DNA of 64,000 bases from Halobacillus amylolyticus (GCF_022921115.1 NZ_CP095075.1:1750001-1814000), one strand, 5' to 3'. Shown: positions 46,084 to 55,093, counted from the stretch's first letter. Made by a program: numbers and translations. Notes: generated by a model from the letters alone, not told the origin.

Positions 46084-46758
46084 CTATGTAAAATAACTTA
46101 ATAGCCTATCAAAAGAATTAATCTCGGCATATGGTTTTAATACAGTATCATTCTTGATCATGTGAGGATTGAACCATATGCCGTTTATATTTGCATTTTG
46201 ACAACCACCAATATCCTTTTCTATGTTATCTCCAACGAATAATGCAGATTCCGGTTGCACATCAAGCTTATTTAATGCTAATTCAAATATACGTTTGTCA
46301 GGTTTACTAAATCCAACTTCTTCAGAAATAATTATTATATCAAAACAACTATTTAAATTAGTATTCATTATTTTGGCTTTTTGTCTCTGAGTTGAGCCGT
46401 TTGTTATAACTGCAACTTTAACTTGCTTCTTTATAGCATTTACGACACTCATAGTACTTTGGCTTATAGTAAAACATTGAGGGAAATTATTATTCCAAAA
46501 ATCCTGAATGTAATTGCGTGGCAATCTATATTTTGGTGGAAATTCATCAAAAAATGATTCCAAAACCTTGGTTTTATCACCATAGCCATAGCCTCTACTA
46601 TCATATTCCTTGAATTTTTGCAGCATTTCATTTTTCACTGAATGCTTAACATCCCCATAACACTTTTCTAAAATAATTAAAAACATTTTATCTACTGCCT
46701 CATCCCTATCAAGTAAGGTATCATCTAAATCGAATAGCATTGCCTTATAACCTCTCAA
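46084..46758 (-). CDS. HAD-superfamily hydrolase (YjjG-like nucleotidase type)
   Basis: The 224-residue protein has motif I MLFDLDDTLLDRDEAV near residue 8, motif II VAVITNGSTQRQKAK near residue 117 and motifs III/IV VGFSKPDKRIFELALNKL then ALFVGDNIEKDIGG near 150-185. It should remove phosphate from small molecules, often nucleotides, through an aspartyl-phosphate. The phrase LDDTLLD and the cap between motifs I and II fit the YjjG/N-acylneuraminate-9-phosphatase-like group. It is flanked by array repeats and is unrelated in role to its neighbours. Confidence 0.85.
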   Translation of the reverse strand: MRGYKAMLFDLDDTLLDRDEAVDKMFLIILEKCYGDVKHSVKNEMLQKFKEYDSRGYGYGDKTKVLESFFDEFPPKYRLPRNYIQDFWNNNFPQCFTISQSTMSVVNAIKKQVKVAVITNGSTQRQKAKIMNTNLNSCFDIIIISEEVGFSKPDKRIFELALNKLDVQPESALFVGDNIEKDIGGCQNANINGIWFNPHMIKNDTVLKPYAEINSFDRLLSYFT

Positions 46759-46841
46759 ATAACTTCACAGCCTTTCTCACATTGTTTAAATAATCTCTAG
46801 TTTGCACCAAGGAAGTTGTTCCACACTCTGTCCCTATACAG

Positions 46842-46897
46842 AAGGACCCGTTATTCGATAAACGCGACCGATTGTTTTACAATGCGCCCCTATCCCG
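46842..46897. repeat. Two array repeat cores in tandem
   Basis: AAGGACCCGTTATTCGATAA then ACGCGACCGATTGTTTTAC, then a second core AATGCGCCCCTATCCCG that overlaps the last codons of the gene at 46877-47197. Confidence 0.55.
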
Positions 46898-47197
46898 ATA
46901 TAAAAACAACGTAAGTGCATTTAATAAAATGGTAACAATGACAAGTACTGTTGAAGCAACAGCTACACCACGCATTGTATCCATCAGAGCAGCCCAGTCT
47001 TCAATTTTTACCAAGTGAAGGTTATAAAAAATTTGTAAACATATTGCGATAGCGCAAGCGCTGAAACTGATAATAGAAAGAGCAATCCATTTCATATTCT
47101 TCTGTTTTTTATCTCCCGCAAGATTAATAATAGGAATTATCCAAGCTACTAACCCAAGTATCAAACTGCCGACGTTAAGCCAACCAGCATCAATCAT
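46877..47197 (-). CDS. Membrane protein of unknown function (106 aa)
   Basis: Three hydrophobic helices lie at about residues 8-26, 37-57 and 77-100, with a basic cytoplasmic loop GDKKQKNMKW between the first two. Proteins of this size and pattern are frequent in Bacillaceae and have no known role. AAGGTGG precedes the start. The stop lies inside an array repeat, so the repeat contributes the last codons (RDRGAL). Confidence 0.6.
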   Translation of the reverse strand: MIDAGWLNVGSLILGLVAWIIPIINLAGDKKQKNMKWIALSIISFSACAIAICLQIFYNLHLVKIEDWAALMDTMRGVAVASTVLVIVTILLNALTLFLYRDRGAL

Positions 47198-47235
47198 ATT
47201 TCATACCACCTTCATTTTTTCTTTCTGAATTTCCC

Positions 47236-47290
47236 CTCAACAATATGGCCCGATTCAAAAAGGACGCCTTGTTCAACAAGCGACCAATAT
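47236..47290. repeat. Two partial array repeat cores
   Basis: CTCAACAATATGGCCCGATT, then AAAAAGGACGCCTTGTTCAA and CAAGCGACC. Lies 14 bases past the stop of the gene at 47304-47564. Confidence 0.55.
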
Positions 47291-47303
47291 CTATAAATTG
47301 GAT

Positions 47304-47564
47304 TTAAGGATTTCCATCAGTTATGTAACTAACAAAGTACCCTACAAACATAAATATAAAAAAGCTAAAGAACATAAAAGTATTAGCCACAATTAGCCAA
47401 CGTTTCTTCATAAGCGCCGCGAATACTATCCCAATTGGAGCAATAACAAAAGTCATCATCCATAGTTGACTTGGGATTTGAAAAACTATGTTCGGGATCC
47501 AAACAAGTACACAAATAAATAAACAAACCAAAGATAATACTTTAAACCTCTTTTTCTTACCCAT
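47304..47564 (-). CDS. Membrane protein of unknown function (86 aa)
   Basis: After a basic MGKKKRFKV start there are three predicted helices (LSLVCLFICVLVWIPNIVF, MMTFVIAPIGIVFAALM and NTFMFFSFFIFMFVGYFVSY). AGGGGGAG lies upstream. No repeat copy separates it from the next gene upstream (47602-47945), so these two may have moved together. Family unknown. Confidence 0.6.
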   Translation of the reverse strand: MGKKKRFKVLSLVCLFICVLVWIPNIVFQIPSQLWMMTFVIAPIGIVFAALMKKRWLIVANTFMFFSFFIFMFVGYFVSYITDGNP

Positions 47565-47601
47565 CTTAACACTCCCCCTTTATTTACTAAGAAGAAAAGA
47601 T

Positions 47602-47945
47602 TCATCTAAATTTACGTATGTACCTCATATAATTTAAGCCGCCATAAACCACTGTGACACTAATACCACTTATAAGAAAGCTAGAAAAATCATTCGAGAA
47701 TATAACTATTTGCACAGTAAATAGTATAAAATTGGCTGAGATTAATTCAATAGCAGTTCTTTTCATAAATCCTGCATTCTTCTTTTCTAACCAACTTTGC
47801 CCCCCCAAGCAATTACACCTATGAATGGGACAAAAGCAGTGCCAACTAAAGACATAACCAAGCCTTTCTGCAATATTATGTAACAGGTATAAAACACAAC
47901 TGCGGTTAAAACGAGATACATAATGACGTTTATAGGTGAGACCAT
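47602..47945 (-). pseudogene. Small membrane protein, frameshifted in a run of seven G
   Basis: From ATG 47945, with AAAGGG six bases upstream, the frame gives MVSPINVIMYLVLTAVVF and a second helix ending VPFIGVIAWGG, then stops after a few residues. The other frame continues QSWLEKKNAGFMKRTAIELI with two further helices to 47602. The junction is a run of seven G (plus-strand C at 47810-47816). One base fewer or two more gives a single four-helix protein of about 114 residues. This may be a real defect, phase variation or a sequence error. Confidence 0.55.
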
Positions 47946-48076
47946 AATTAACCCTTTGCTATTAATAAGATGGTACACCCTCTAATGATACGAAGGAATA
48001 AAGAGATTCGTTTCACCAAAGTACAAAATGGAAAGTCATCCTTATTCGCCCTACACATAAAGAAAGAGCACAATTC

Positions 48077-48107
48077 ATTATTTCAGAATCGCGCCCGATT
48101 ATGGAAT
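48077..48107. repeat. Array repeat copy, best-paired uninterrupted example
   Basis: CATTATTTCAGAATCGCGCC then CGATTATGGAAT. The arms ATTTCA and TGGAAT pair except at one position. Exactly between AGAAT and GCGCCC is the point where the introns enter other copies. Lies 105 bases past the stop of the gene at 48212-49336. Confidence 0.7.
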
Positions 48108-48211
48108 TTTACAATTTTAGATATTAATAAAACTTGCTTATTTAAGGAACTAATCATTTTTCACTTAGTAGATATCAACGATTGAAAATAGTGCAAGGTT
48201 ATAGGATCCAC

Positions 48212-49336
48212 TTAAGTTGATGGCGTATTTTCTTGGGGGTATTTTTCCAAGTAATATTTAATCGTATCAGGAAAGCCATTTGATTGCTTCATATTTGATT
48301 GCATTTTTATAACCCTTACTTTTGTAGATTGTCCCATTTTGGGAAAGTCATCTAACGCAAAACGATCACCTAGCGAAAGTATGGGATCAACATCTTCAGT
48401 ACTATCCTGATTAGTTACTATTCTTTTAAAATCGCTAACAGACCCACTCATGATCAGTTCGTCATTAAAATAGAATTCTAATTGAGTTTCTGGCCTTCTA
48501 TTTTCCTTATCTGTAATAGTTATACTTGGATGATTACGCAAATCTGTTAATGCTTCTTGAATTATTCCTATGTCAACAGGCATCGCTGTAAATTCACCTA
48601 CTCTATATTTTTCTTCGCTTTCAAACTTAATAAAAACGGGTGGTTTTTTTTCAGCTTTTTTAACTAAGGTGTCGGTGTACTCGATTACTTCAACAAGTTT
48701 TGCTGAAAAATCATATATACATTTTTCAAAAAGATGTTTAATACACATTTGCATAAACTCTACATGAGGCTCTAACCTTATGTTGTCAGGCATTCTTTCT
48801 ATATCGCTTCTCACATGTTTCCACTTTTTAAATTGTAAAAGTGCATTTTTTGTAGAAAAGAGTCCTGAAGGGGCCTTCAAACTTCTTACATATGTGTGTA
48901 AAGGAAAGCCGTAATGAACGGCATAATTTCTCATTAAGTCCATAAAACGATAAGAGATAATAGAATCATATAAGCGACTGGTTTCCTTTTGAAAATCAAT
49001 TCTGTATTTCTTCCCAAGCGCCTTGCCTAGCTCTTTTTCTCCGTAATCTATAAACATGCCAGCAGAAGTTAGATAATTTATTAATAGGCGATTTCCTTCT
49101 AACACAGCAGATTCATCATTTGATTTAGCATTACCTTTTTTTACCGAAGCCATATACTGAAGAAAAGAATTACTGTTACTTTCTGCTAAGGTAAAAATTT
49201 GTTTTAATCGAACATAGTATCTCATGAATTCTATATTCTTTATATGTTTATCATACTCAGCCTTTGGAAAATGCTCAATAATAGTTATTTGATGCTTTCC
49301 ATTAATATATTCCCTATAGCCAAACCCAAATTGCAA
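48212..49336 (-). CDS. Hypothetical protein with HEPN-like motif (374 aa)
   Basis: A cytoplasmic, largely helical protein. Near residue 125 it has YRFMDLMRNYAVHYGFPLH, where RNYAVH has the R-x4-H spacing of HEPN ribonucleases. No other catalytic motif is visible, and the C-terminal third is beta-rich. HEPN proteins are common as abortive-infection toxins, so a defence role is possible. The motif alone is weak evidence, and the remaining sequence matches no family I know. It is a single-gene unit with an array repeat on each side. Confidence 0.55.
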   Translation of the reverse strand: MQFGFGYREYINGKHQITIIEHFPKAEYDKHIKNIEFMRYYVRLKQIFTLAESNSNSFLQYMASVKKGNAKSNDESAVLEGNRLLINYLTSAGMFIDYGEKELGKALGKKYRIDFQKETSRLYDSIISYRFMDLMRNYAVHYGFPLHTYVRSLKAPSGLFSTKNALLQFKKWKHVRSDIERMPDNIRLEPHVEFMQMCIKHLFEKCIYDFSAKLVEVIEYTDTLVKKAEKKPPVFIKFESEEKYRVGEFTAMPVDIGIIQEALTDLRNHPSITITDKENRRPETQLEFYFNDELIMSGSVSDFKRIVTNQDSTEDVDPILSLGDRFALDDFPKMGQSTKVRVIKMQSNMKQSNGFPDTIKYYLEKYPQENTPST

Positions 49337-49386
49337 TTGACCCCTCTCCTTTAGCTTTCTTTTATAGTACCAAATCTTTAATTATA

Positions 49387-49446
49387 GTTATTAAACAATA
49401 TGGCCCTTATATGCGATATTAGCGCTATTCCTTATTAAAGAACAGT
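49387..49446. repeat. Array repeat interrupted by group II intron copy 1 (left part)
   Basis: GTTATTAAACAATATGGCCC, then a second unit with AGCGCTATTCCTTATTAAAG just before the intron. The other part of the interrupted repeat is at 52089-52104. Confidence 0.55.
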
Positions 49447-52088
49447 TAGCAATAGGTAAGCGTTTGATGTTATCTCCGGCTTTTCCCCTGCTCCACACCG
49501 AACGTGCTAGTTTCCCAGCATTCGGCGCTCCATCTAACGATATGTACTAGATTATAAGTTCCTTGTTACTCTTCGAGACGGGATGATTCAATTTGATCCA
49601 GCTCACATACCTTTCGGTATTGGTTGATCTTCTCGAGCTTAAATTGATTAACCCCTAACTTGTAGAGGAAAAACTTAATCCTTTTAGCATCCTTCATATG
49701 AATTAATTGATGAACATCTTCATGGAGGATTCGAAGGTTACGGAACTGGTCGCTTCCTCCAAGATGTTTCGGTATGTAATGGTGACAATGGACATTATAG
49801 GAGTACAAGTATTGTCCTGTAATTTCACATTTCCCCATCTTCATACTGTATCGACTAATCCTGTTATCCAAGTATTCAACACTTCGATTTGGTAGGGTAG
49901 CCTTCATTAAGAAACTAACTTCCTTTTGAATATCGGGTCGCAGTTTCTTATACAAGTTTTCCCTACCCTTCTTTGTATAAAGCGAAAGCTTTGGACTGAA
50001 GTTCATAGTATTGACCGTTTTAACACCGCCAATGGGAAAAAGATACATATCTCTTATTCTAAACGTTTTCGTCCCTAAGCTAAAAAGCTTTTTATAAATC
50101 GGGGGTGGATTAAATGGATGCTCCTGTTTTCCAACTGGTCGAAGACGGTTATACAGGAATGGTTTAAGATCGAATGCAAGACGTGAGAACTCCAGGTTTA
50201 CATGTGTCGCTCGGTTGAAGTAGTGATGGATTCCTAAAACAAAACTATTATAACGGTGTACATTTTCGGCGGTTGGAGAAGCCTTCATTCTTCGAATGAG
50301 TTTTTTGGCTTCCTGTTTCATTTTTTCTCTTTTTGAAGAAATGATGCCTGTATGTGCCACCCGTTTCTTACCCTTTTTATTCGCACGAATAGTGAAACCT
50401 AAGAACTCAGATTCTCGTTTTCTCAAGTTTACAATTTGAGATTTCTCAGGAGAGATGTCCAGCTTTAAGCGCTCTTTTAAGTAAAGTCGTACCGCATGGT
50501 ACCACCGTTGAGCAATCTTTCCATCTCGACATAGGATTTTGAAATCATCGGCGTACCTAACCAAGTATCCCTCTTTCAAATTTGTTCGTTTTCTAGCCTG
50601 CCTTTTAGAATCATCAGAACTGTATGATTTGGTAAGAGGAAATACCTCCCATTGGCCTGCAACCCATTGGTCCAGGTCATTTAAAACCACGTTTGATAGT
50701 AGAGGGGATAAAATTCCACCTTGCGGGGATCCTTTCTCTGGTACGCCTTCTCCATCAATTTCTGACTTTATCATTTTCGAGATACAAGTAAGAACCTTGC
50801 GGTCATGAATACCCATATTCCAAAGCTGTTTATTTAACAATGAGTGATTTACATTATCAAAGAAGCTCTTAATATCTATATCAACCACAAAATGAAATTG
50901 CGCTTGATTAATCAAGTATTGTATCCTAGCCATAGCATGATGAGCAGACCGGAGAGGTCTGAACCCGTAGCTATGCTTGAAAAACTGAGATTCTACAATA
51001 GGTTCGAGAACTTGTTTGAAACATTGTTGGATGATTCTATCCAAGATACATGGAATCCCAAGAGGTCTCCATTTACCATTTTCTTTTTCAGTCCATTCTC
51101 TGCGAACTTTCTTCGGGTGATAATTTCTTAGTTTGGTCCGTACTTCTGTAACGAGTTCATTTTCTGATAGTTCTTTCATGTCGTCGATGGTTTTCCCATC
51201 GGTACCTGGTGTTTTAGAACCTTTATTGGTTTTTATCATGCGAAAAGCGAGGAGGATGTTTTCTCTTGATATGATGGTGTCATAGAGATGAGAAAATACT
51301 TGTACTCGGCTCGCTTTTTCGTATAGTTCTGTAAATGTCTCCGTCATATTGTAATAATCCCAGTTTCGTAACGTTGGCACTGTGGCATCCCTCCTTATGG
51401 AGTAATGTTCCCACGTTCCTACCCGATCGGTGCCATTCACATTAGGAAAATAATCGTTTCATTCATTAGACTTGGGGTTGTTCCTCCACTCCCGTTACAG
51501 GAGGTTCATCAGTCATACCCCTACCCTCACAAGGATAAATGCTTTTCAGCATAACTTTATAGCAAACGTTTCGGGTGACAGCCCTTGATTCAACGTTCCT
51601 TGCTTTCCAAGTCCCTTACAACGTAGCTATCCTTACTAACATAGGTGCTTCCTTTAAGCCTGTGAGCTAGATACCGCCATGGTTCGGTATAGCGTCTTTC
51701 AGAGGGCGCAATTTTACTCCACACCACTCACCCCATCGTGAGATGGGACATAAGTTTCCTTATGTTCGAATCTTTAGACCCTTACATTCGGAAGTTCGTC
51801 AGTTCCTATTTCAAAGAACTATTCTCACCTTATCCAGTTTTTCAGCCGTGCGGCATATCCGTTAGCATACCTTTTCATAAGAATGGCTTCAGCCTTCGTT
51901 CTGCCGAATCCACCTGTGCTTCATACCCTAAGACCTGTCAGCCTTAACGCATGCAGGAGTATTGACGGGATGGTTTCAGGAAACATGGTTCCGTCATTCC
52001 CATCCTCCGTTGCAAAGTTGAAATTTTAAATGCTTAAAACTTCCTGTATTTTCACGCTGAAAAGCGTTTATAACAGAACTTGTCGCGC
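49447..52088 (-). mobile_element. Group II intron, copy 1
   Basis: On the minus strand the intron starts GCGCGACAAGTTCTG at 52088 and ends CTTACCTATTGCTA at 49447, about 2.64 kb. A domain V hairpin (GAGCGCCGAATGCTGG...GTTCGGTGTGG, near 49531-49490) and a domain VI stem precede the 3' end. About 650 bases of ribozyme RNA precede the reverse transcriptase gene. The flanks are the two halves of an array repeat. A second copy at 60140-62781 reads the same throughout. The exact ends are inferred from comparison of three copies. Confidence 0.8.
49566..51440 (-). CDS. ltrA-like: Group II intron-encoded reverse transcriptase/maturase/HNH endonuclease, copy 1
   Basis: The 624-residue protein has reverse transcriptase domains: TPGTDGKTIDD near residue 77, RPLGIPCILDRIIQQ near 128, GSPQGGILSPLLSN near 245 and the catalytic YADD near 306. 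A maturase domain X follows (EFLGFTIRANKKGKK onward) and then an HNH endonuclease CEITGQYLYSYNVHCHHYIP...NLRILHEDVHQLIH near residue 545. The protein helps the RNA fold and splice and copies it into DNA at new sites. The HNH domain is notable because the integron-attC-targeting introns that I know of lack one. Copy 2 is identical. Confidence 0.92.
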   Translation of the reverse strand: MNGTDRVGTWEHYSIRRDATVPTLRNWDYYNMTETFTELYEKASRVQVFSHLYDTIISRENILLAFRMIKTNKGSKTPGTDGKTIDDMKELSENELVTEVRTKLRNYHPKKVRREWTEKENGKWRPLGIPCILDRIIQQCFKQVLEPIVESQFFKHSYGFRPLRSAHHAMARIQYLINQAQFHFVVDIDIKSFFDNVNHSLLNKQLWNMGIHDRKVLTCISKMIKSEIDGEGVPEKGSPQGGILSPLLSNVVLNDLDQWVAGQWEVFPLTKSYSSDDSKRQARKRTNLKEGYLVRYADDFKILCRDGKIAQRWYHAVRLYLKERLKLDISPEKSQIVNLRKRESEFLGFTIRANKKGKKRVAHTGIISSKREKMKQEAKKLIRRMKASPTAENVHRYNSFVLGIHHYFNRATHVNLEFSRLAFDLKPFLYNRLRPVGKQEHPFNPPPIYKKLFSLGTKTFRIRDMYLFPIGGVKTVNTMNFSPKLSLYTKKGRENLYKKLRPDIQKEVSFLMKATLPNRSVEYLDNRISRYSMKMGKCEITGQYLYSYNVHCHHYIPKHLGGSDQFRNLRILHEDVHQLIHMKDAKRIKFFLYKLGVNQFKLEKINQYRKVCELDQIESSRLEE

Positions 52089-52104
52089 GCGCCCGATTGC
52101 TTAA
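52089..52104. repeat. Array repeat interrupted by intron copy 1 (right part)
   Basis: GCGCCCGATTGCTTAA, the core and right arm of the repeat whose left part is at 49387-49446. Lies 40 bases past the stop of the acetyltransferase gene at 52144-53373. Confidence 0.65.
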
Positions 52105-52143
52105 GATGCTTGACTAACGCTTTAGTGAAAGAAGGAGAAAATA

Positions 52144-53373
52144 TTAAAAGGCTTTTGTAATCATAGGTTTACTATCAGTTTGAAAAAGTGAATTTATTAC
52201 TTTTATATAACTTACATCTGAAATCTCCATCAATCCCCATTTTAAATAGGAATTAGCATTATCGACTCCCATCACCAAAGAAGAAAACACTGCTATATTC
52301 ATTCTTAATTCTACATCGGCTGGGCCATCTTCTTTTATGTCTACAATTCTTCCTCCTTTAATGTCCAAAATAAAGGGCAAAGAATTAATGGGAAAGAAAT
52401 CATCTTCAATTGCAAGTTTAACTGAAATTGTAATACTAGGGTTAAAAATGTGATTGCTTTCCTTAAGTTCTTCAAAAAAGCCAGAACAATTAATAATCCT
52501 ATACATTATCCCGGTTCCCACATTTGCGATGTGTTTATAGTCAGGGGAGGAAGTAAAATCAACCATTGTTGTTTCTCCACTTTCTGGAGAGTCTAAAAAA
52601 TGTAAAATTTCGTCAAAATTAGAGTTAATTATTACTCGCTTAATTTGATCTGATTGACTATTGAGGAAAGTTGAAAACTCTCTTATCACATCTGGAGACT
52701 CAAAGAACAGTTCGTGAATATGCAAATCTTTTTCCTTGATACTATACACAAAATAACCCTTAACTTCTCCCTCGATTACATAACCAATTACCCTACCAAA
52801 CCAAAAAGGTCTATTCAATTCTCTTTCAAAAGGAAATCTCTTCGTCATACCGTGCGTTCGGGAATAAACCCTATTATAACAATCAAGAATTTGTCCTCTT
52901 TCATCAACAGTTAACTCCACCAAGTGGCTCTTTTCTTTATAGTTAGGAAACTCATTTGGATCTAAGTAGAATTGATAGTTCTTTGTACCGATACCAAATC
53001 CCATTTTTTTATAGAAACTAACTTTAAATGGGTTTAACATAACAAGATTGACTTTTGCGTCTGAATTTAAATTTAAAAAATACTGCAATAATTGATAAGC
53101 ATTTTTTTCTTTCTTATGTAACATATCAACAGCCAACATTCCGACTCCTCCAACGCGTATGGGAGTTGAGGAATAATTCATTTCAAAATCAAAAGTCCTC
53201 ATACCTGCTAATAAATTCTTGTCTTTAAATACGCCATATAAATTTTCTTTTGTGGTTTCTTCAATGTGGTTTTCGAGTCATTTATCAGCATTTAAGCCTT
53301 CGAATGCTGAATTTGCTATTTTATTAAACTTTTCATAATCGCTTCCAGTTATCTTTCTAATATGTTTTTCCAT
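52144..53373 (-). pseudogene. Eis-like GNAT N-acetyltransferase with an in-frame stop
   Basis: From ATG 53373 the frame reads MEKHIRKITGSDYEKFNKIA, then GLNADK, a TGA, and directly LENHIEETTKENLYGVFKDK, leading into the long frame that starts at 53202. The whole product would be about 409 residues, with the acetyl-CoA loop RVGGVGMLAVDMLHKKE near residue 75 and an SCP2-like C-terminal domain. That is the Eis-type architecture: two GNAT folds and an SCP fold. The nonsense codon at position 34 or so would remove the N-terminal beta strands. Restart at the ATG 53202 is possible but would give an incomplete fold. Confidence 0.7.
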
Positions 53374-53395
53374 CGAAACCTCCAAAATAATTTCT

Positions 53396-53423
53396 TATTC
53401 AATTCTTGCGCCCGATAATTGAA
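53396..53423. repeat. Array repeat copy with perfectly paired arms
   Basis: TTATTCAATTCTTGCGCCCG then ATAATTGAAC. TTCAATT pairs with AATTGAA around a loop holding GCGCCC. Lies four bases past the stop of the gene at 53427-53834. Confidence 0.7.
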
Positions 53424-53426
53424 CAG

Positions 53427-53834
53427 TCATTTATACCTATTCTTGTCGCATTCTATAGCTTTCTTGTGGGCATCCTCGATGGAAAGATGATAGAAATCTG
53501 GTTCTTCGGATTGCTTTGTTTTAGTTACAGAATAAATAGAATCCGATTTTTGCTCCATCTCGTAATTTAGATATCGAATACTTTCCCATACTTCATTTTC
53601 ATAAGGTCTATCTCCCGGAAATGGCACTGGGTGATATCCTCTATAAGGTTTAAAGTAAATTTTGTTATTCTCACAATTACTCTTGGTCGTTTCGTATCTT
53701 TTTACTGTATAAGCCTTTCCTCCATTAAATTGTATAGTGTCACCAACACCAATTACATCAAATTTCCCTTTTTTTAGTAAGTTACTTTTTAACTTACGAA
53801 ACACGTCACTGCTCCTTCTGTTCATCCTGTTCAA
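53427..53834 (-). CDS. Hypothetical protein (135 aa)
   Basis: A basic N-terminus (MNRMNRRSSDVFRKLKSNLLKK, possibly beginning at the internal MNRRSS) is followed by a small beta-rich domain with VIGVGDTIQFNGGKAYTVKR and KPYRGYHPVPFPGDRPYENE. The C-terminal 40 residues are acidic and helical. The VGDTIQFNGG phrase suggests an SH3-like or ASCH-like barrel, but I cannot name a family. The unit is bounded by array repeats that almost touch both ends. Confidence 0.6.
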   Translation of the reverse strand: MNRMNRRSSDVFRKLKSNLLKKGKFDVIGVGDTIQFNGGKAYTVKRYETTKSNCENNKIYFKPYRGYHPVPFPGDRPYENEVWESIRYLNYEMEQKSDSIYSVTKTKQSEEPDFYHLSIEDAHKKAIECDKNRYK

Positions 53835-53884
53835 CTCTTCTTCCCTACTTCACCAAGAATCACAATGGACTGCTGACGGCCCAT

Positions 53885-53918
53885 CTTGTTCAATTCTTGC
53901 GCCCGTTAATTGAATAAC
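53885..53918. repeat. Array repeat copy with longest paired arms
   Basis: CTTGTTCAATTCTTGCGCCC then GTTAATTGAATAAC. GTTCAATT faces AATTGAATAAC across the GCGCCC loop. Ends ten bases past the stop of the gene at 53928-54758. Confidence 0.7.
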
Positions 53919-53927
53919 ACATCAATT

Positions 53928-54758
53928 TTAATCAATCGGAAAAATGTACACTAAATAATTTAAATAATTCTCTAATCCTATATTTTTAGCAATTATATTA
54001 GAAGGCTTATTTGTCTCCTCACAATCCCAATATGGAATCATACCCTTACTCACACAATCTTTCACAACATAGTGGGCTGCTTTCTGACCTAATTTATTCC
54101 CCTGATGATCCTCTATTGTTTCTATATCTATACCGTGGACATTTTCAGCTAAAAAACCTGTAAAACATAAACTCACAATCTTATTTTGGCAGGCAATACA
54201 GTAACCAATACCCTTACGAAAAAAATCCTCAGGAGAAGACCAGAATTCTGATATTTTTGAGCGTAAAAATCCTATGTTTTCAAGTGAATTGTACTTATTC
54301 TCAAAAAGTTCTTTGTTGATTTTTAATACGTTATAATCCCCTTTAATTGAAGGTTCATTATTCTCTTTATAATGACCTTTTTCCAACTTATAAACAATTT
54401 GATTAGATTTCTGCACGTGACGATGTTCAAAGATCCTCTCTATCGTCTTATCCCATCCTGAATGATTGCCAATGGCTATAAAATTATTTAATCTCAACTT
54501 CTTTGATTCAGGGAAAATTACCTTATCAATGAATTCATTTATATGGTTATTAAATACCTCATTTTCCTCATCTCCAATAAAGAAAAAACCATCATTATTG
54601 CCCAACCAGATAAGTCCTGTTTTAGGAGAATGGATATGATCTACAAAAATTCGCCCCGGGTTATTACCTTCTATTACCGCTTTAACTTCTAAATGTCCCG
54701 CATCATTTATTAACTTTTCGCATTTATAGAATTTAGTTTTATCAAGTTCACGAATCAT
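53928..54758 (-). CDS. GNAT-type acetyltransferase (PF12746-like)
   Basis: I place the start at ATG 54758 (MIRELDKTKFYKCEKLIND) because TAGGAGGG lies seven bases upstream. The 276-residue protein has an N-terminal domain (VKAVIEGNNPGRIFVDHIHS near residue 22 and GLIWLGNNDGFFFIGDE near 47) and a C-terminal GNAT fold with GYCIACQNKIVSLCFTGFLA near residue 185. An acetyl-CoA loop lies in HQGNKLGQKAAHYVVKDC near 220. Members acetylate unknown small molecules or proteins. It is another self-contained unit between array repeats. Confidence 0.8.
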   Translation of the reverse strand: MIRELDKTKFYKCEKLINDAGHLEVKAVIEGNNPGRIFVDHIHSPKTGLIWLGNNDGFFFIGDEENEVFNNHINEFIDKVIFPESKKLRLNNFIAIGNHSGWDKTIERIFEHRHVQKSNQIVYKLEKGHYKENNEPSIKGDYNVLKINKELFENKYNSLENIGFLRSKISEFWSSPEDFFRKGIGYCIACQNKIVSLCFTGFLAENVHGIDIETIEDHQGNKLGQKAAHYVVKDCVSKGMIPYWDCEETNKPSNIIAKNIGLENYLNYLVYIFPID

Positions 54759-54850
54759 TTTTAACCCTCCTACCGAAATAACATTGTAACTTAAATCCAT
54801 CCAGACTTTTCCAACATTTATGCTTGGCTATCACAACTAATGATAACCAC

Positions 54851-54880
54851 TGTGGAGCTATCGCCCCCTATACTGGTTCA
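54851..54880. repeat. Array repeat copy, weak
   Basis: TGTGGAGCTATCGCCCCCTA then TACTGGTTCA. The core is CGCCCC and the arms are degenerate. Lies ten bases past the stop of the gene at 54890-55093. Confidence 0.4.
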
Positions 54881-54889
54881 TCTATTGAC

Positions 54890-55093
54890 TCATAAAAATT
54901 CTAGACTTAGTCCTACATAAATTAAAACTGAAACAACCGCAAAGCCAGAAAAGAATAATCCTTTCTGAAACTTTGTCCAATTTTTCATCCACCCCCAACG
55001 TTTTCGATCTACATCCAACCAAAAGAAATCGAATAATACTGCTAATATCACAATCAATAAAGCTGCGAAGGTACCCAAAGAACAGTCCTCCAC
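54890..55093 (-). CDS. Small two-helix membrane protein (67 aa)
   Basis: Two hydrophobic helices (FAALLIVILAVLFDFFWLDV and LFFSGFAVVSVLIYVGLSLEF) flank a basic, tryptophan-rich loop DRKRWGWMKNWTKF. The start follows AAAAGTGGAGG. No family is recognised. The loop would lie in the cytoplasm. It is the fourth intact small membrane protein encoded in the array. Confidence 0.6.
   Translation of the reverse strand: MEDCSLGTFAALLIVILAVLFDFFWLDVDRKRWGWMKNWTKFQKGLFFSGFAVVSVLIYVGLSLEFL

Noticed and set aside
50539..51131. Plus-strand frames within the intron, repeated at 61232-61824
   Set aside because: They are shadows of the reverse transcriptase gene; they recur only because the intron itself is duplicated.
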